Assembly (NCBI GenBank): GCA_963710645.1
Contig: CAVQBD010000009.1
Span: 558,001-622,000, forward strand
Length of the DNA stretch: 64,000 nt
Source of the DNA: FEB-10 sp963710645
GTDB taxonomy: Bacteria; Acidobacteriota; Thermoanaerobaculia; Thermoanaerobaculales; Sulfomarinibacteraceae
Reading direction: 5' to 3'
The number at the start of each line of letters is the position of its first letter. The stretch's first letter is position 1. The notes under the pieces were generated by a model, which made no database searches, was not told the origin of the DNA, and saw only the letters and a program-made list of their open reading frames with translations. Both the position numbers and the translations under genes were made by a program. Below are positions 44,067 through 52,337 of this stretch, one piece after another.

Positions 44067-45698
44067 ATGACCACACAGCGCAAACGCCGCATCGGTGGTT
44101 GGGGCTTCGAAGGCGAGTCCTACCCGCCATCGGAGCGAATGATTCAGTGGCTCGAGTCCGCCACCGGTCCCGCGACGCACCCCATGCCGTCCGGTCCTGC
44201 GCCACCCCCGTCCGGCGAGGGGCGGCCACTTCCCTCCCTCACGGCGGAGGTCTCGACCGATCCCATGGATCGGCTCGCCCACTGCCGGGGTCAGGGCCTC
44301 GTGGACGTCATACGGCTCAGATGCGGTCTTGTGCCGGCGATGCCCGACGGCGTCTGCCGGCCCATCGATTCGGCCGAGGTGGCGGCCGTTCTCAAAGAGT
44401 GCAGCGGCGACGGCATCCGCGTCATCCCCTGGGGTGGCGGCACCTCGGTCACCGGAGGCGTCAACGTCATCGCCGACGAGGTCCCCGTGTGCACCATGGA
44501 CCTGGAAAGGATGGCAGGGCTGACCGATCTCGACGCGATCTCGGGCCTGGCCACCTTCGGGCCCGGCACCACAGGTCCGGCCACCGAGGCCGCCCTCAAC
44601 GAACACAATCTGACACTCGGGCACTTCCCCCAATCCTGGGAACTGTCCACCGTTGGCGGTTGGGTCGCCACCCGCTCATCCGGCCAGGAGTCACTGGGTT
44701 ACGGGAGGATCGAAGACATGGTGGCTGGGCTGGAGATGGTGGCCCCCTCCGGAGTGCTCCGGCTGCCCGCGCGACCGGCCTCGGCCGCCGGCCCGGATTT
44801 GCGCCACGTCGTTCTGGGAAGCGAGGGCCGTTTTGGCGTCGTGACGAGCGCGGTCCTCAGGGTCCGTCACCGACCGGAAGTCACACGTGTCGAGGCGGCC
44901 TTAGCCCCCGATCTCGAAGGCGGTCTCGCGGTGGTCAGGGAGCTGGTCACACGCTCCCTGCCGCTGACCATGATCCGGCTCTCAGACGCCACGGAGACCC
45001 AGGTCGCCATGGCGGTGGGTCTCGCCGACTCCCCCGCGGCCCCGCTGGTCACCGCCTACCTCGGGCTGCGCGGTCTCGGCGCCGACGCCTGTCTGATGCT
45101 CTACGGCACCGGCGGGGAACGTGACGACGTGCTCGAGGTCCTCCAGTCCGCCCGGGCGACGATCCGCTCCCACCGAGGAGTGATCCTGGGAAAGGGGCCG
45201 GGCAGCAAGTGGTTGCACGAGCGTTTCCGCCACCCCTATCTGCGCGAGTCGTTGCTGGATCTGGGGTGGGCCACCGACACCATGGAGACATCGGCGTCGT
45301 GGTCCCGAGTACCGGCGGTGCGCGATGGGATCAGAACCGCCATCGCCAACGCCCTCACCGACGACGGGGAGTCGGTGCCGGTGCTGTGCCATGTCTCCCA
45401 TCCCTACCGAGACGGCGCCTCGCTGTACTTCACCTTCTTCTACCGCTGCGCCGCGGAACCGGAAGAGACCATCCACCGCTGGTCCTTTATCAAACGGGCG
45501 GCCAACGACGCCTTGACCGACTTCGGGGTCACCCTGAGCCACCACCACGGTGTGGGTCAGTGGCACGCCCCGTGGTTCCCCAGCGAGGCAGGCACCGCCG
45601 GCCATCGCATCCTGACCCGACTCGCCGAAGATGCCGATCCTGCCGGCATTCTCAATCCGCACGTCCTGCTGGATCCCGACGATCACCTGGAGTCCTGA
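44067..45698 (+). CDS. FAD-binding oxidase, alkyl-DHAP synthase-like
   Basis: A protein of 543 residues of the FAD-binding PCMH / FAD-linked oxidase C family. It most resembles alkyldihydroxyacetonephosphate synthase: the N-terminal GGWGFEGESYPPSE, RVIPWGGGTSVTGGVN, then the subgroup block FPQSWELSTVGGWVATRSSGQESLGYGRIEDM, and near the end LSHHHGVGQWHAPW. In the peroxisomal enzyme this FAD protein swaps the acyl group of acyl-DHAP for a fatty alcohol. Bacterial homologues are often paired with glycerol-3-phosphate dehydrogenase, as here (glpD starts 2 nt after the stop). Ether lipid synthesis is a reasonable hypothesis. I cannot exclude another 2-hydroxy acid or glycerol-phosphate-linked substrate. 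Confidence 0.85.
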   Translation: MTTQRKRRIGGWGFEGESYPPSERMIQWLESATGPATHPMPSGPAPPPSGEGRPLPSLTAEVSTDPMDRLAHCRGQGLVDVIRLRCGLVPAMPDGVCRPIDSAEVAAVLKECSGDGIRVIPWGGGTSVTGGVNVIADEVPVCTMDLERMAGLTDLDAISGLATFGPGTTGPATEAALNEHNLTLGHFPQSWELSTVGGWVATRSSGQESLGYGRIEDMVAGLEMVAPSGVLRLPARPASAAGPDLRHVVLGSEGRFGVVTSAVLRVRHRPEVTRVEAALAPDLEGGLAVVRELVTRSLPLTMIRLSDATETQVAMAVGLADSPAAPLVTAYLGLRGLGADACLMLYGTGGERDDVLEVLQSARATIRSHRGVILGKGPGSKWLHERFRHPYLRESLLDLGWATDTMETSASWSRVPAVRDGIRTAIANALTDDGESVPVLCHVSHPYRDGASLYFTFFYRCAAEPEETIHRWSFIKRAANDALTDFGVTLSHHHGVGQWHAPWFPSEAGTAGHRILTRLAEDADPAGILNPHVLLDPDDHLES

Positions 45699-45699
45699 G

Positions 45700-47337
45700 A
45701 TGTTCCACCCGCACTGGAGGACCATCGCCATTGGCAGCCTCGATGAAGACTTCGACGTGATCGTGGTGGGCGCCGGGATCACCGGTTGCGGCATAGCCTT
45801 GGACGCAGCCCAACGGGGCCTGAGGACCCTGTTGGTGGACCGCGGCGACGTGGGTTCTGGAACGTCGTCGAGGTCGTCAAAGCTGATCCACGGCGGGCTC
45901 CGCTATCTCAAGCAGATGCAGTTCCGCATCACCCGGCTTGCGTGCCGCGAGCGGGACCGGATGCTCCAGCTCGACCCACACCTGGTGCGACCCATCCGCT
46001 TCCTCTACCCCGCGTACCACGGCGACCGCACCCCGGGCTGGCAGGTGGATTTCGGACTCTCGGTGTACGACCGTCTGACGGGACGCCCGGATCGGCACGC
46101 CCAGCTCGAGAGAGGAGAACTGGCAGACCTCGCCCCGGGTTTGGCCACCGACCAGCTCGACCGGGCCCTCGCCTACACCGACGCCATGGCCGACGATGCC
46201 CGGCTGACCCTCGCCGTCGCCGCCACCGCCCACGGCTACGGCGCCCAGGTCCTCACCCGATGTGACGTCGCCGAGGCCATCGTCGCCAACGGAAATGTGG
46301 CCGGTGTGGTGATCAACGACCTGCTGACCGGCAATTCTCACAGAGTGCGGGCCCACGTGGTGGTCAATGCCAGCGGAGTCTGGACCGATGCGGTTCGTGA
46401 GCGTCTCGGCCTGAAGGGGCGCCGGATCCGGCCGTCCCGTGGGATCCACCTGATCCTGCCGTCGGACCGGGTCCCGATCCGGGCGGCGGTGACCCTGCTA
46501 TCGCCCGACGACGGCCGGCCGGTCTTCCTGATTCCTCACCCCGAGGGCATCCTCCTCGGCACCACCGACCATTACCACGACGGCGGCCTCGACGATCCAC
46601 GCCCCACGGCGGACGAGGTGGCCTACCTGCTGCGGGCAGCGGCGGCGGCATTTCCCAATCGGCCTCCGCGCCAAGAGGACGTACTCGGCGCCTTCGCGGG
46701 TCTCCGTCCAATCCTGGACACCCACGCCGACGAACCGTCGGAGGCGAGCCGAGAGGAGGACATCTGGGAGGAGCGAGGCCTGGTGTCGGTGTCGGGAGGG
46801 AAGCTCACAACGTGGAGGAGCACTGCCGAGGAAGCGGTGGACGCCATTATCAAGCGCCTGCCCGAGGAACGGGCCAGCCGAACCAGTCCATGCGCGACCA
46901 GGGGCACTCCACTGGCCGGTCTGGCGCCGAGCGACCTGGCTGCGCGGTTGTCGACCACCCTCGACATCGATCCCGGCGTAGCTTCAGGTATGGCCCGCCG
47001 GCTCGGTTCCCTGGCCTGGGGTGCCGCCTCCACTACCCGCCGGCGAACCGAACTGAAGCCATTGGAGCCCGGATCCGACCTCTGTGCCGCCGAGGTCCGC
47101 GCCCATCTGCGCTGGGGAGCTGTCCTCCACCTGGAGGATCTGCTGCTCCGGCGGGTCCGGATCGGGATGTGGCATCCCGAACGATCCGCCGCGCTGCTGC
47201 GACGCCTCAGACCCATCGTCCGGTCAGAGCTTGGTTGGGATTGGCGCAGGTGGAAGAACGAGGAGCAGGGCTACATGGAGGCGCTTCAAGGGTGGACGGT
47301 GGAGGGAATTCAGCCACCCAAAAGCGCCCAGGGCTGA
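45700..47337 (+). CDS. glpD: Glycerol-3-phosphate dehydrogenase, FAD-dependent
   Basis: A protein of 545 residues of the GlpD family. The N-terminal dinucleotide fold is DVIVVGAGITGCGIALDAAQRGL, the FAD motif SSRSSKLIHGGLRYLKQ, the substrate-domain signature NASGVWTDAVRERLG, and HLILPSDRVPIRAAV and GTTDHYHDGGLDDP occur mid-protein. The C-terminal GlpD domain has HLRWGAVLHLEDLLLRRVRIG. It oxidises sn-glycerol 3-phosphate to DHAP at the membrane and reduces quinone. ATG 45700 follows the upstream stop by 1 nt, with GGAG inside the upstream gene, so the pair is translationally coupled. DHAP made here is the backbone expected by an alkyl-DHAP synthase. Confidence 0.94.
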   Translation: MFHPHWRTIAIGSLDEDFDVIVVGAGITGCGIALDAAQRGLRTLLVDRGDVGSGTSSRSSKLIHGGLRYLKQMQFRITRLACRERDRMLQLDPHLVRPIRFLYPAYHGDRTPGWQVDFGLSVYDRLTGRPDRHAQLERGELADLAPGLATDQLDRALAYTDAMADDARLTLAVAATAHGYGAQVLTRCDVAEAIVANGNVAGVVINDLLTGNSHRVRAHVVVNASGVWTDAVRERLGLKGRRIRPSRGIHLILPSDRVPIRAAVTLLSPDDGRPVFLIPHPEGILLGTTDHYHDGGLDDPRPTADEVAYLLRAAAAAFPNRPPRQEDVLGAFAGLRPILDTHADEPSEASREEDIWEERGLVSVSGGKLTTWRSTAEEAVDAIIKRLPEERASRTSPCATRGTPLAGLAPSDLAARLSTTLDIDPGVASGMARRLGSLAWGAASTTRRRTELKPLEPGSDLCAAEVRAHLRWGAVLHLEDLLLRRVRIGMWHPERSAALLRRLRPIVRSELGWDWRRWKNEEQGYMEALQGWTVEGIQPPKSAQG

Positions 47338-47523
47338 CCACCCCAATTCGAAATTCGAAATCCCCCAACCGCCCGGGACTCGGGGCTCGGATCGATCGAG
47401 CGCACTCAAACGAACTCATCCGAGGCGCGAGACCCGGGAGCCGAGTCCCACTCCCTGAATACCAGGCTGAACCAGCAACCCCCGCTGCTTACTGCTCGCT
47501 GCTTTCTGCTCACTGCCTCATGC
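47338..47523. repeat. Intergenic arrays upstream of the DPM1-like gene
   Basis: A short ATTCGAA array (47344-47362), a GACTCGGGGCTCGG piece, GAGACCCGGGAGCCGAGTCCC, then a CTGCTTA/CTGCTCG heptamer array (47484-47520) that ends 3 nt before the -10-like TACCCT of the next gene. Confidence 0.8.
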
Positions 47524-47529
47524 TACCCT
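47524..47529 (+). promoter_or_regulatory. -10-like hexamer TACCCT, leaderless candidate
   Basis: TACCCT ends 7 nt before GTG 47537 and begins 3 nt after a CTGCTNN heptamer array. Confidence 0.35.
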
Positions 47530-47536
47530 GACGAGC

Positions 47537-48265
47537 GTGAGCGACCCCGAGCCAGAGACCCTCGACCTCACCGTTGTGGTGCCGGTTTACGACGAACTCG
47601 AGAACATCGAGCCGCTGGTCGAGAGGGTTCGCAATACTCTGGACGATGCTGGCCTGAATTGGGAAATGGTGGCGGTGGACGACGGCTCCGATGACGGGTC
47701 GGGACCACGGCTGGACCAACTGGCTGCCGCCGAATCCAGGCTCCGAGTTTTTCATTTCACCCGGAACAATGGGCAATCGGCGGCCCTCGACGCCGGTTTC
47801 CGGCACGCACGGGGTGAGTTGATCGCGATCCTCGACGCCGACCTCCAAACCTTCCCGGAGGATCTGCCCGAACTGATCGGAGTTCTCGAGGACGAAGGCG
47901 TCGATGCGGTCGTGGGCATCCGCGCCGACCGCCGGGACGGTTGGTGGAAACGTCTCTCTTCGCGGCTCGCCAACAGCACCCGCAACCTGCTGACCCGCGA
48001 GGACATCGACGATACCGGTTGCCCGATCAAGGTCATCCGCGCCGATGCGATCCGGTCGATCCCGGTCTTCAACGGAATGCACCGCTTCCTACCGACCCTG
48101 CTCAGGATGGAGGGGGCCACGGTGCGCCAGGTTCCGGTCCGGCACACCGCACGAATGGCTGGCCGCAGCAAGTATGGAACCCTGGACCGCGCATTTCGCG
48201 GCCTGCGGGATGCTCTTGCCGTCCGGTGGATGCAGGACCGCCGCTTCCGGTGGAAACTCAAATGA
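47537..48265 (+). CDS. Family 2 glycosyltransferase, DPM1/ArnC-like
   Basis: A GT-A fold enzyme of 242 residues: LTVVVPVYDELENIEPLVERV, VAVDDGSDDGSG, RNNGQSAALDAGFRHARGELIAILDADLQ (the DxD-type motif), then RSIPVFNGMHRFLPTLLRMEGATVRQVPVRHTARMAGRSKYG. The last block is typical of dolichyl- or polyprenyl-phosphate sugar synthases. No C-terminal membrane helices are present. It probably makes a polyprenyl-phosphate sugar for envelope glycans. Its stop overlaps the next gene by ATGA. Confidence 0.9.
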   Translation: MSDPEPETLDLTVVVPVYDELENIEPLVERVRNTLDDAGLNWEMVAVDDGSDDGSGPRLDQLAAAESRLRVFHFTRNNGQSAALDAGFRHARGELIAILDADLQTFPEDLPELIGVLEDEGVDAVVGIRADRRDGWWKRLSSRLANSTRNLLTREDIDDTGCPIKVIRADAIRSIPVFNGMHRFLPTLLRMEGATVRQVPVRHTARMAGRSKYGTLDRAFRGLRDALAVRWMQDRRFRWKLK

Positions 48266-48873
48266 CCGGGCGCCGGACCCGAAGAGCCGTCGCGGCCCTC
48301 GTACTGGGCATCGTGATGGCCACCACGGCGGCCATTCAAGTTGCCGCCCAGACAGCTGCACCGGCCCCGAACGACGGCTCCTCGATGTGGCTGCGAATCA
48401 AACCGCTTCCCGAGGGCGTTCGCCGAGTTCGACTCGAGCCCGACGGGTCCGGTGGCCATTGGTACGTGCTGGAGCTGGTCGGGGGCGGCGAGGAACGGGT
48501 TCGACCGGCCGAGCTCGCCGCCCGACTGGATCGCGATCACCGCGACCAACACCTGCTCTACCGCCTGCTCAATATCACCAGTCCCGTTGGGATCGTCTGG
48601 GTCGCCCTCGGCCTTTTTGGACAACTCCTGTTCACCGGACGGATGCTTCTGCAATGGGTCATCAGCGAGCGCGCCCAGCGATCGGTTGTGCCGGTCGGCT
48701 TTTGGTGGATGAGCCTGGCGGGCGCCTCCATGCTGCTGGTCTACTTCATTTGGCGCCGCGACATCGTGGGCGTACTCGGCCAGAGTGCGGGTTGGCTCAT
48801 CTATGCCCGAAATCTCCGGCTGATCTATGGCGACCCCCACCCGCCCTCCCAGGGGCTAGGGGCCAGGGGCTAG
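48262..48873 (+). CDS. Lipid-A-disaccharide-synthase N-terminal-domain protein
   Basis: A protein of 203 residues with a signal-like N terminus (RRAVAALVLGIVMATTAAIQVAAQ) and a short periplasmic part (WLRIKPLPEGVRRVRLEPDGSGGHWYVLEL). Then comes the LAB_N domain (about 105-190): GLFGQLLFTGRMLLQWVISERAQRSVVPVGFWWMSLAGASMLLVYFIWRRDIVGVLGQSAGWLIYARNL-type sequence with three helices. Such small membrane proteins are often co-encoded with a polyprenyl-phosphate glycosyltransferase, as here (4-nt overlap), in lipid A or glycan modification. The last residues SQGLGARG are encoded by the following GGGGCTA heptamer array, which supplies the stop codon. Confidence 0.85.
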   Translation: MTGRRTRRAVAALVLGIVMATTAAIQVAAQTAAPAPNDGSSMWLRIKPLPEGVRRVRLEPDGSGGHWYVLELVGGGEERVRPAELAARLDRDHRDQHLLYRLLNITSPVGIVWVALGLFGQLLFTGRMLLQWVISERAQRSVVPVGFWWMSLAGASMLLVYFIWRRDIVGVLGQSAGWLIYARNLRLIYGDPHPPSQGLGARG

Positions 48874-49336
48874 GGGCCAGGGGCTAGGGGCTAGGGGCTC
48901 GTCTTCCCCCGCCCTCCCGGTGGTCTTGGGGTCCTGAGGTCCTGAGGTCCTGAGGTCCCGGGGCCCGACCCTCAAGACCCCAGGACCTTCTCGGTCAGCG
49001 GCTTGCCGTCCGCCGCCTGCGGCTCATGGACCACCACCCATCCGAAGCACCGACACAGGGGGGAAAGGTGAGGAGGTGAGATGGTGAAAGGACGGTACGA
49101 TCGGATTGACGGGCGCAGGTGTCACCGCGCACTCCCGACTGGATTGCCAAAGACGCTCGACTGAATCCGAACCTCATCGGGTGCAGCGCAACGACGTGAC
49201 TCCCCTGAATTCCTAGGATCAGGGGGTCGGAAACGCGCCCAGCTCACCTTCTCACCCACTCACCTTCTCACCTTCTCACCTTCCCGCCTCGTGGGTGGGT
49301 GGGGGAAAACCCGGAACCCGGAACCCGATTTGGAAC
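48852..49336. repeat. Dense array region after the LAB_N gene
   Basis: A GGGGCTA/GGGGCCA array (48852-48901) that begins inside the upstream gene, a CCCCCGCCCTCCC block, and an 8-nt GAGGTCCT array (48921-48962) with a partial inverted counterpart CTCAAGACCCCAGGACC (48971-48987). Then come GGTGAGGAGGTGAG (49056-49075), its complementary TCACCTTC octamer array (49241-49283), GTGGGTGGGTGGGGG, and a CCCGGAA heptamer array (49311-49333). No gene is seen. Confidence 0.85.
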
Positions 49337-51538
49337 CTAACGGAACGACCAGGGTCGATAGACGAGCTCGACCTCATGCTGACCCGCGGGGGAAACCACC
49401 CCGAGCCCGGCCAGATTGGCGCGAACCACGTTGGTCGGATCACCATCCACCCGTGCCCGCCAGCCCGGATCCCATGGCCGGCTCACCACCAGAAGACACG
49501 GACCGTCACAGCGCGCCGTGGCCCTGATTCGGGTCGAGTCGGCAGACAGATCCATGAGTTGGACCTCGGCTGCTGAAATGGTCGGGCTGTCCGGCGGGAG
49601 CACCGCCTCCACTCCCAGGTCCAGACGGTCCGACATCAAGATTCGCCAACTCCGTTCCTCGGAATGAGCCTCGGCTCTCCCCACCAGACGCACTTCCGGC
49701 AGCCACTTGGGGTTGGACCAGATGACTCCCGAACGGTCACTCCACTCGCGGACCCAGCCGGCCGGCCGCGCCTTCGGATGGGTCACGAGATACCGGACCG
49801 ACCATCCACCGCAAAACCCGGTGGGCGCCCGTTGAATTGGCCCGCCGAGGACCCGCCTCGGCTCCCCTAGACGGGCCATCATCTCGGCGTAGTCCGCCGG
49901 CCGAACCGGATCGTAGGCCCGCAGGTCACAGATACCGAAACGGCCCGCCATATTTGGAGGCACAACCCCGCCAAGCCCGAGGATCCGCCCCGGCCGTTCA
50001 GCGATGAGCTCAGTCAACTCGGCCATCAATGGCGGCACAGGCAGCCGATCGCTCGCGGCCGCAACCGGATTGACGCCCACCGCGTACAGGGACAGCTCCG
50101 CCGCGGCAAGGAGTACCAGAATCCCTCGCCTGGACAACGCCAACGCCGCCGTGGTCGCGGCCGCAACGGTGAGTCCCACGAGCACTGTATCGGCGCCCGC
50201 GAGTTGCCACGGCCGGCCGGTCACGGCCACCGCGGCGACCAGGACCGCCGCCGCCACCGGCCACACACGGGACCGTTTCAATCCGCGACTCAGCCCGTCC
50301 AGGGACATGGCTGCCAAAAGACTCAGCGCCCAGGACGCCAGGATCGCGAACCGCGGCAGGGTCATGCGGTCAATGGGCGGCAGACGGACCAACAGAATAT
50401 CCAGTGGCGGCACCCTGTAGGCGAGGGCCGCCGCCACGGCCAGACTGGCCAGCGCCGCCCACATCAATCTTCGATTGCGACGGCGGATACCTCCCGCCGC
50501 GATCACCACCAATGCCACGCCACCAACCCCGGTGGCCGCGGCGGCGTAAGGGTATGGGCCCCGCCAATCGCCCCGATCAGGTCGCCCGTTGGATGTTGGC
50601 ACCAGCATCTGCCGAAGCGCGGTCCCACGAACTCCGGGCGGAAGGCGAATGGTGTTCGGACGCTGTTGTCGGATTTCCCGGACCTTGGCCGACGATCCTA
50701 TGGACACCAGTGTGGGCCAGGCCAACACCACCGTCACCGGAACAGCGACCACGAGCGCAAGGACCAGTCGCGGCCAACGGTCCGGCTGGAAGATCAGCCC
50801 AGCCATCAGACACGAACCCACCACAATGGTCGCCATCTCGGGGTGAAGGCCGCACCCCAGCAACCACCCGAATCCGAGCCCGAGAGCAACCGCCGCCGCC
50901 ATCCCCTTGCGGCGGCGCAGGACCGCCGCAGTGGCCCACCACAGCCACGGAACGGCGACCCCCACCCAGCTCAAGGGCACCAGCAGCCAGGCGACCAGGA
51001 AAGCCCCTCCGGCCCAAAGAATCCCTCCCAGGGCTGCCCCGTTCCAGCGCAGCCGCCATCCGACCCGCAACATCAGAAAGGCACCCAGGGCCGCCAACTC
51101 TATCTTCCAGAACGCCATGACCGTGGTTCCACGCTCGGGACCCAGAGCCCACACCGGCAACATGACGGGCGCCCACAGCCCGATCTGGCCGTGTGCCAAC
51201 AACGGCATGCCGCCACCGAAGCGTTCGCTCACCAACGGCAGCCGACCCTCGACGAGCTGCTGTGCCGCCTCCTCCCACCAGGGATGGAACTGGAGCACCA
51301 GATCGGACTGGGTCGGTTGGTCCCGGGTGTTGTCCGAGAACTGCCATTCGCTGAACGGTTGGGAGTCCTCGAGGACTCGAACCGGATTGAGATCTCCACC
51401 GATCACCAAAGCAGGACCGATCACCACAGCGAGCACCAGATCGATGAGCAGCTGAAACCGGAACATCTCCCGCCCCGCCCGCCACAGCACGAGGTGCAGC
51501 AGGGCCAGCGGAACCACGGTCCAAAACAGTACGGCCAT
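49337..51538 (-). CDS. YfhO-like polytopic membrane protein
   Basis: A protein of 733 residues. About 12 membrane helices in the first 530 residues include a large loop after the second (FSDNTRDQPTQSDLVLQFHPWWEEAAQQLVEGRLPLVSERFGGGMPLLAHGQIGLWAP). A C-terminal soluble domain follows (about 530-733), ending VELVYRPWSFR. The layout matches the YfhO / DUF6044-like GT-C-fold membrane proteins linked to cell-surface glycosylation. The loop TDLVLQFHPWW..A is a typical donor-site region. A catalytic role is inferred from fold class only. ATG 51538 is preferred; a TTG at 51550 is in frame upstream. It lies beside other glycosyltransferase genes. Confidence 0.82.
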   Translation of the reverse strand: MAVLFWTVVPLALLHLVLWRAGREMFRFQLLIDLVLAVVIGPALVIGGDLNPVRVLEDSQPFSEWQFSDNTRDQPTQSDLVLQFHPWWEEAAQQLVEGRLPLVSERFGGGMPLLAHGQIGLWAPVMLPVWALGPERGTTVMAFWKIELAALGAFLMLRVGWRLRWNGAALGGILWAGGAFLVAWLLVPLSWVGVAVPWLWWATAAVLRRRKGMAAAVALGLGFGWLLGCGLHPEMATIVVGSCLMAGLIFQPDRWPRLVLALVVAVPVTVVLAWPTLVSIGSSAKVREIRQQRPNTIRLPPGVRGTALRQMLVPTSNGRPDRGDWRGPYPYAAAATGVGGVALVVIAAGGIRRRNRRLMWAALASLAVAAALAYRVPPLDILLVRLPPIDRMTLPRFAILASWALSLLAAMSLDGLSRGLKRSRVWPVAAAVLVAAVAVTGRPWQLAGADTVLVGLTVAAATTAALALSRRGILVLLAAAELSLYAVGVNPVAAASDRLPVPPLMAELTELIAERPGRILGLGGVVPPNMAGRFGICDLRAYDPVRPADYAEMMARLGEPRRVLGGPIQRAPTGFCGGWSVRYLVTHPKARPAGWVREWSDRSGVIWSNPKWLPEVRLVGRAEAHSEERSWRILMSDRLDLGVEAVLPPDSPTISAAEVQLMDLSADSTRIRATARCDGPCLLVVSRPWDPGWRARVDGDPTNVVRANLAGLGVVSPAGQHEVELVYRPWSFR

Positions 51539-51639
51539 CAAGAGAAACAACGTCCGCCATCGATCTTACTGAAGCCGGGGCCCTCACACGAATGAGATTT
51601 CGGAAAACAAAGCTCGAAAACCTCGGCGCAAGGGGCCCG

Positions 51640-51645
51640 TACAAT
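51640..51645 (+). promoter_or_regulatory. -10-like hexamer TACAAT
   Basis: TACAAT lies 26 nt upstream of ATG 51672, leaving a leader with GAGGAG. No clear -35 is seen. Confidence 0.35.
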
Positions 51646-51671
51646 GAGCCTGAGCCTCTGAGGAGAAACCC

Positions 51672-52151
51672 ATGCGCGAGTCCCTTCTGAACACCAGTAT
51701 CGCCGCCGTCCTGACCGTCACCCTGGGCCTGCCGGGAGTCGCCGTCGCCGACGACTTGCCAGGTGACGCCCACCCCGAAGTCGGGCTGCGGGCAACCGAG
51801 GAGGCCTTCGCCCAGACCATGGCCGACCGCGACCATGCAGCCTTCGTCTCGTTTCTGGCAGAGGAGGCCATCTTCTTCGGACGACGCGGCGAGATCCGCG
51901 GCAGGGAGGCAGTTGCTGCGGCCTGGGGGCCCTTCTTCGAGGGCTCTGAGGCGCCCTTCTCATGGAAGCCCGACACGGCCACCGTGCTCGACTCCGGCAC
52001 CCTCGGCCTCACCTCGGGACCGATCATTGCGCCCGACGGGAGCCCGGTCGGAACCTTCAATTCGTTGTGGCGTCGGCAGCCCGACGGAAGCTGGAAGGTG
52101 GTCTTCGACCGCGGCTGCCCCGACTGCGAGTGCCCACCCACCGCGGACTGA
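51672..52151 (+). CDS. Secreted NTF2-fold protein, DUF4440-like
   Basis: A protein of 159 residues with a signal peptide (SLLNTSIAAVLTVTLGLPGVAVA) and one SnoaL/DUF4440-like domain: ATEEAFAQTMADRDHAAFVSFLAEEAIFFGRRGEIRGREAVAAAW...LGLTSGPIIAPDGSPVGTFNSLWRRQPDGSWKVVFDRG. It ends with three cysteines in CPDCECP, possibly a metal-binding tail. The fold holds small ligands or acts as a simple enzyme. The function is unknown and no partner gene is evident. Confidence 0.84.
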   Translation: MRESLLNTSIAAVLTVTLGLPGVAVADDLPGDAHPEVGLRATEEAFAQTMADRDHAAFVSFLAEEAIFFGRRGEIRGREAVAAAWGPFFEGSEAPFSWKPDTATVLDSGTLGLTSGPIIAPDGSPVGTFNSLWRRQPDGSWKVVFDRGCPDCECPPTAD

Positions 52152-52337
52152 CTGCCGCTCCCTGCCCCCTGCACCCTGGTCACGCGTTCGATCTGCGGAT
52201 GCCCACGAAAATTCTCAATTCTCAATTCGGAATCCTGAATTCAAGCTCCCACTGGCTCTCCAGGCGGGTGGGGGCAATTCAAACTCAAGAATTCAAAATT
52301 CAACATTGAGCTCTTGACTCCACCGGAAGGTGGCCCA
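52152..52337. repeat. Convergent gap with ATTCTCA and AATTCAA arrays
   Basis: CCCTGCCCCCTGCACCCTGG, an ATTCTCA array (52211-52244), GGCGGGTGGGGG (52263-52274) and an AATTCAA array (52276-52306). No terminator or gene is seen. Confidence 0.8.
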
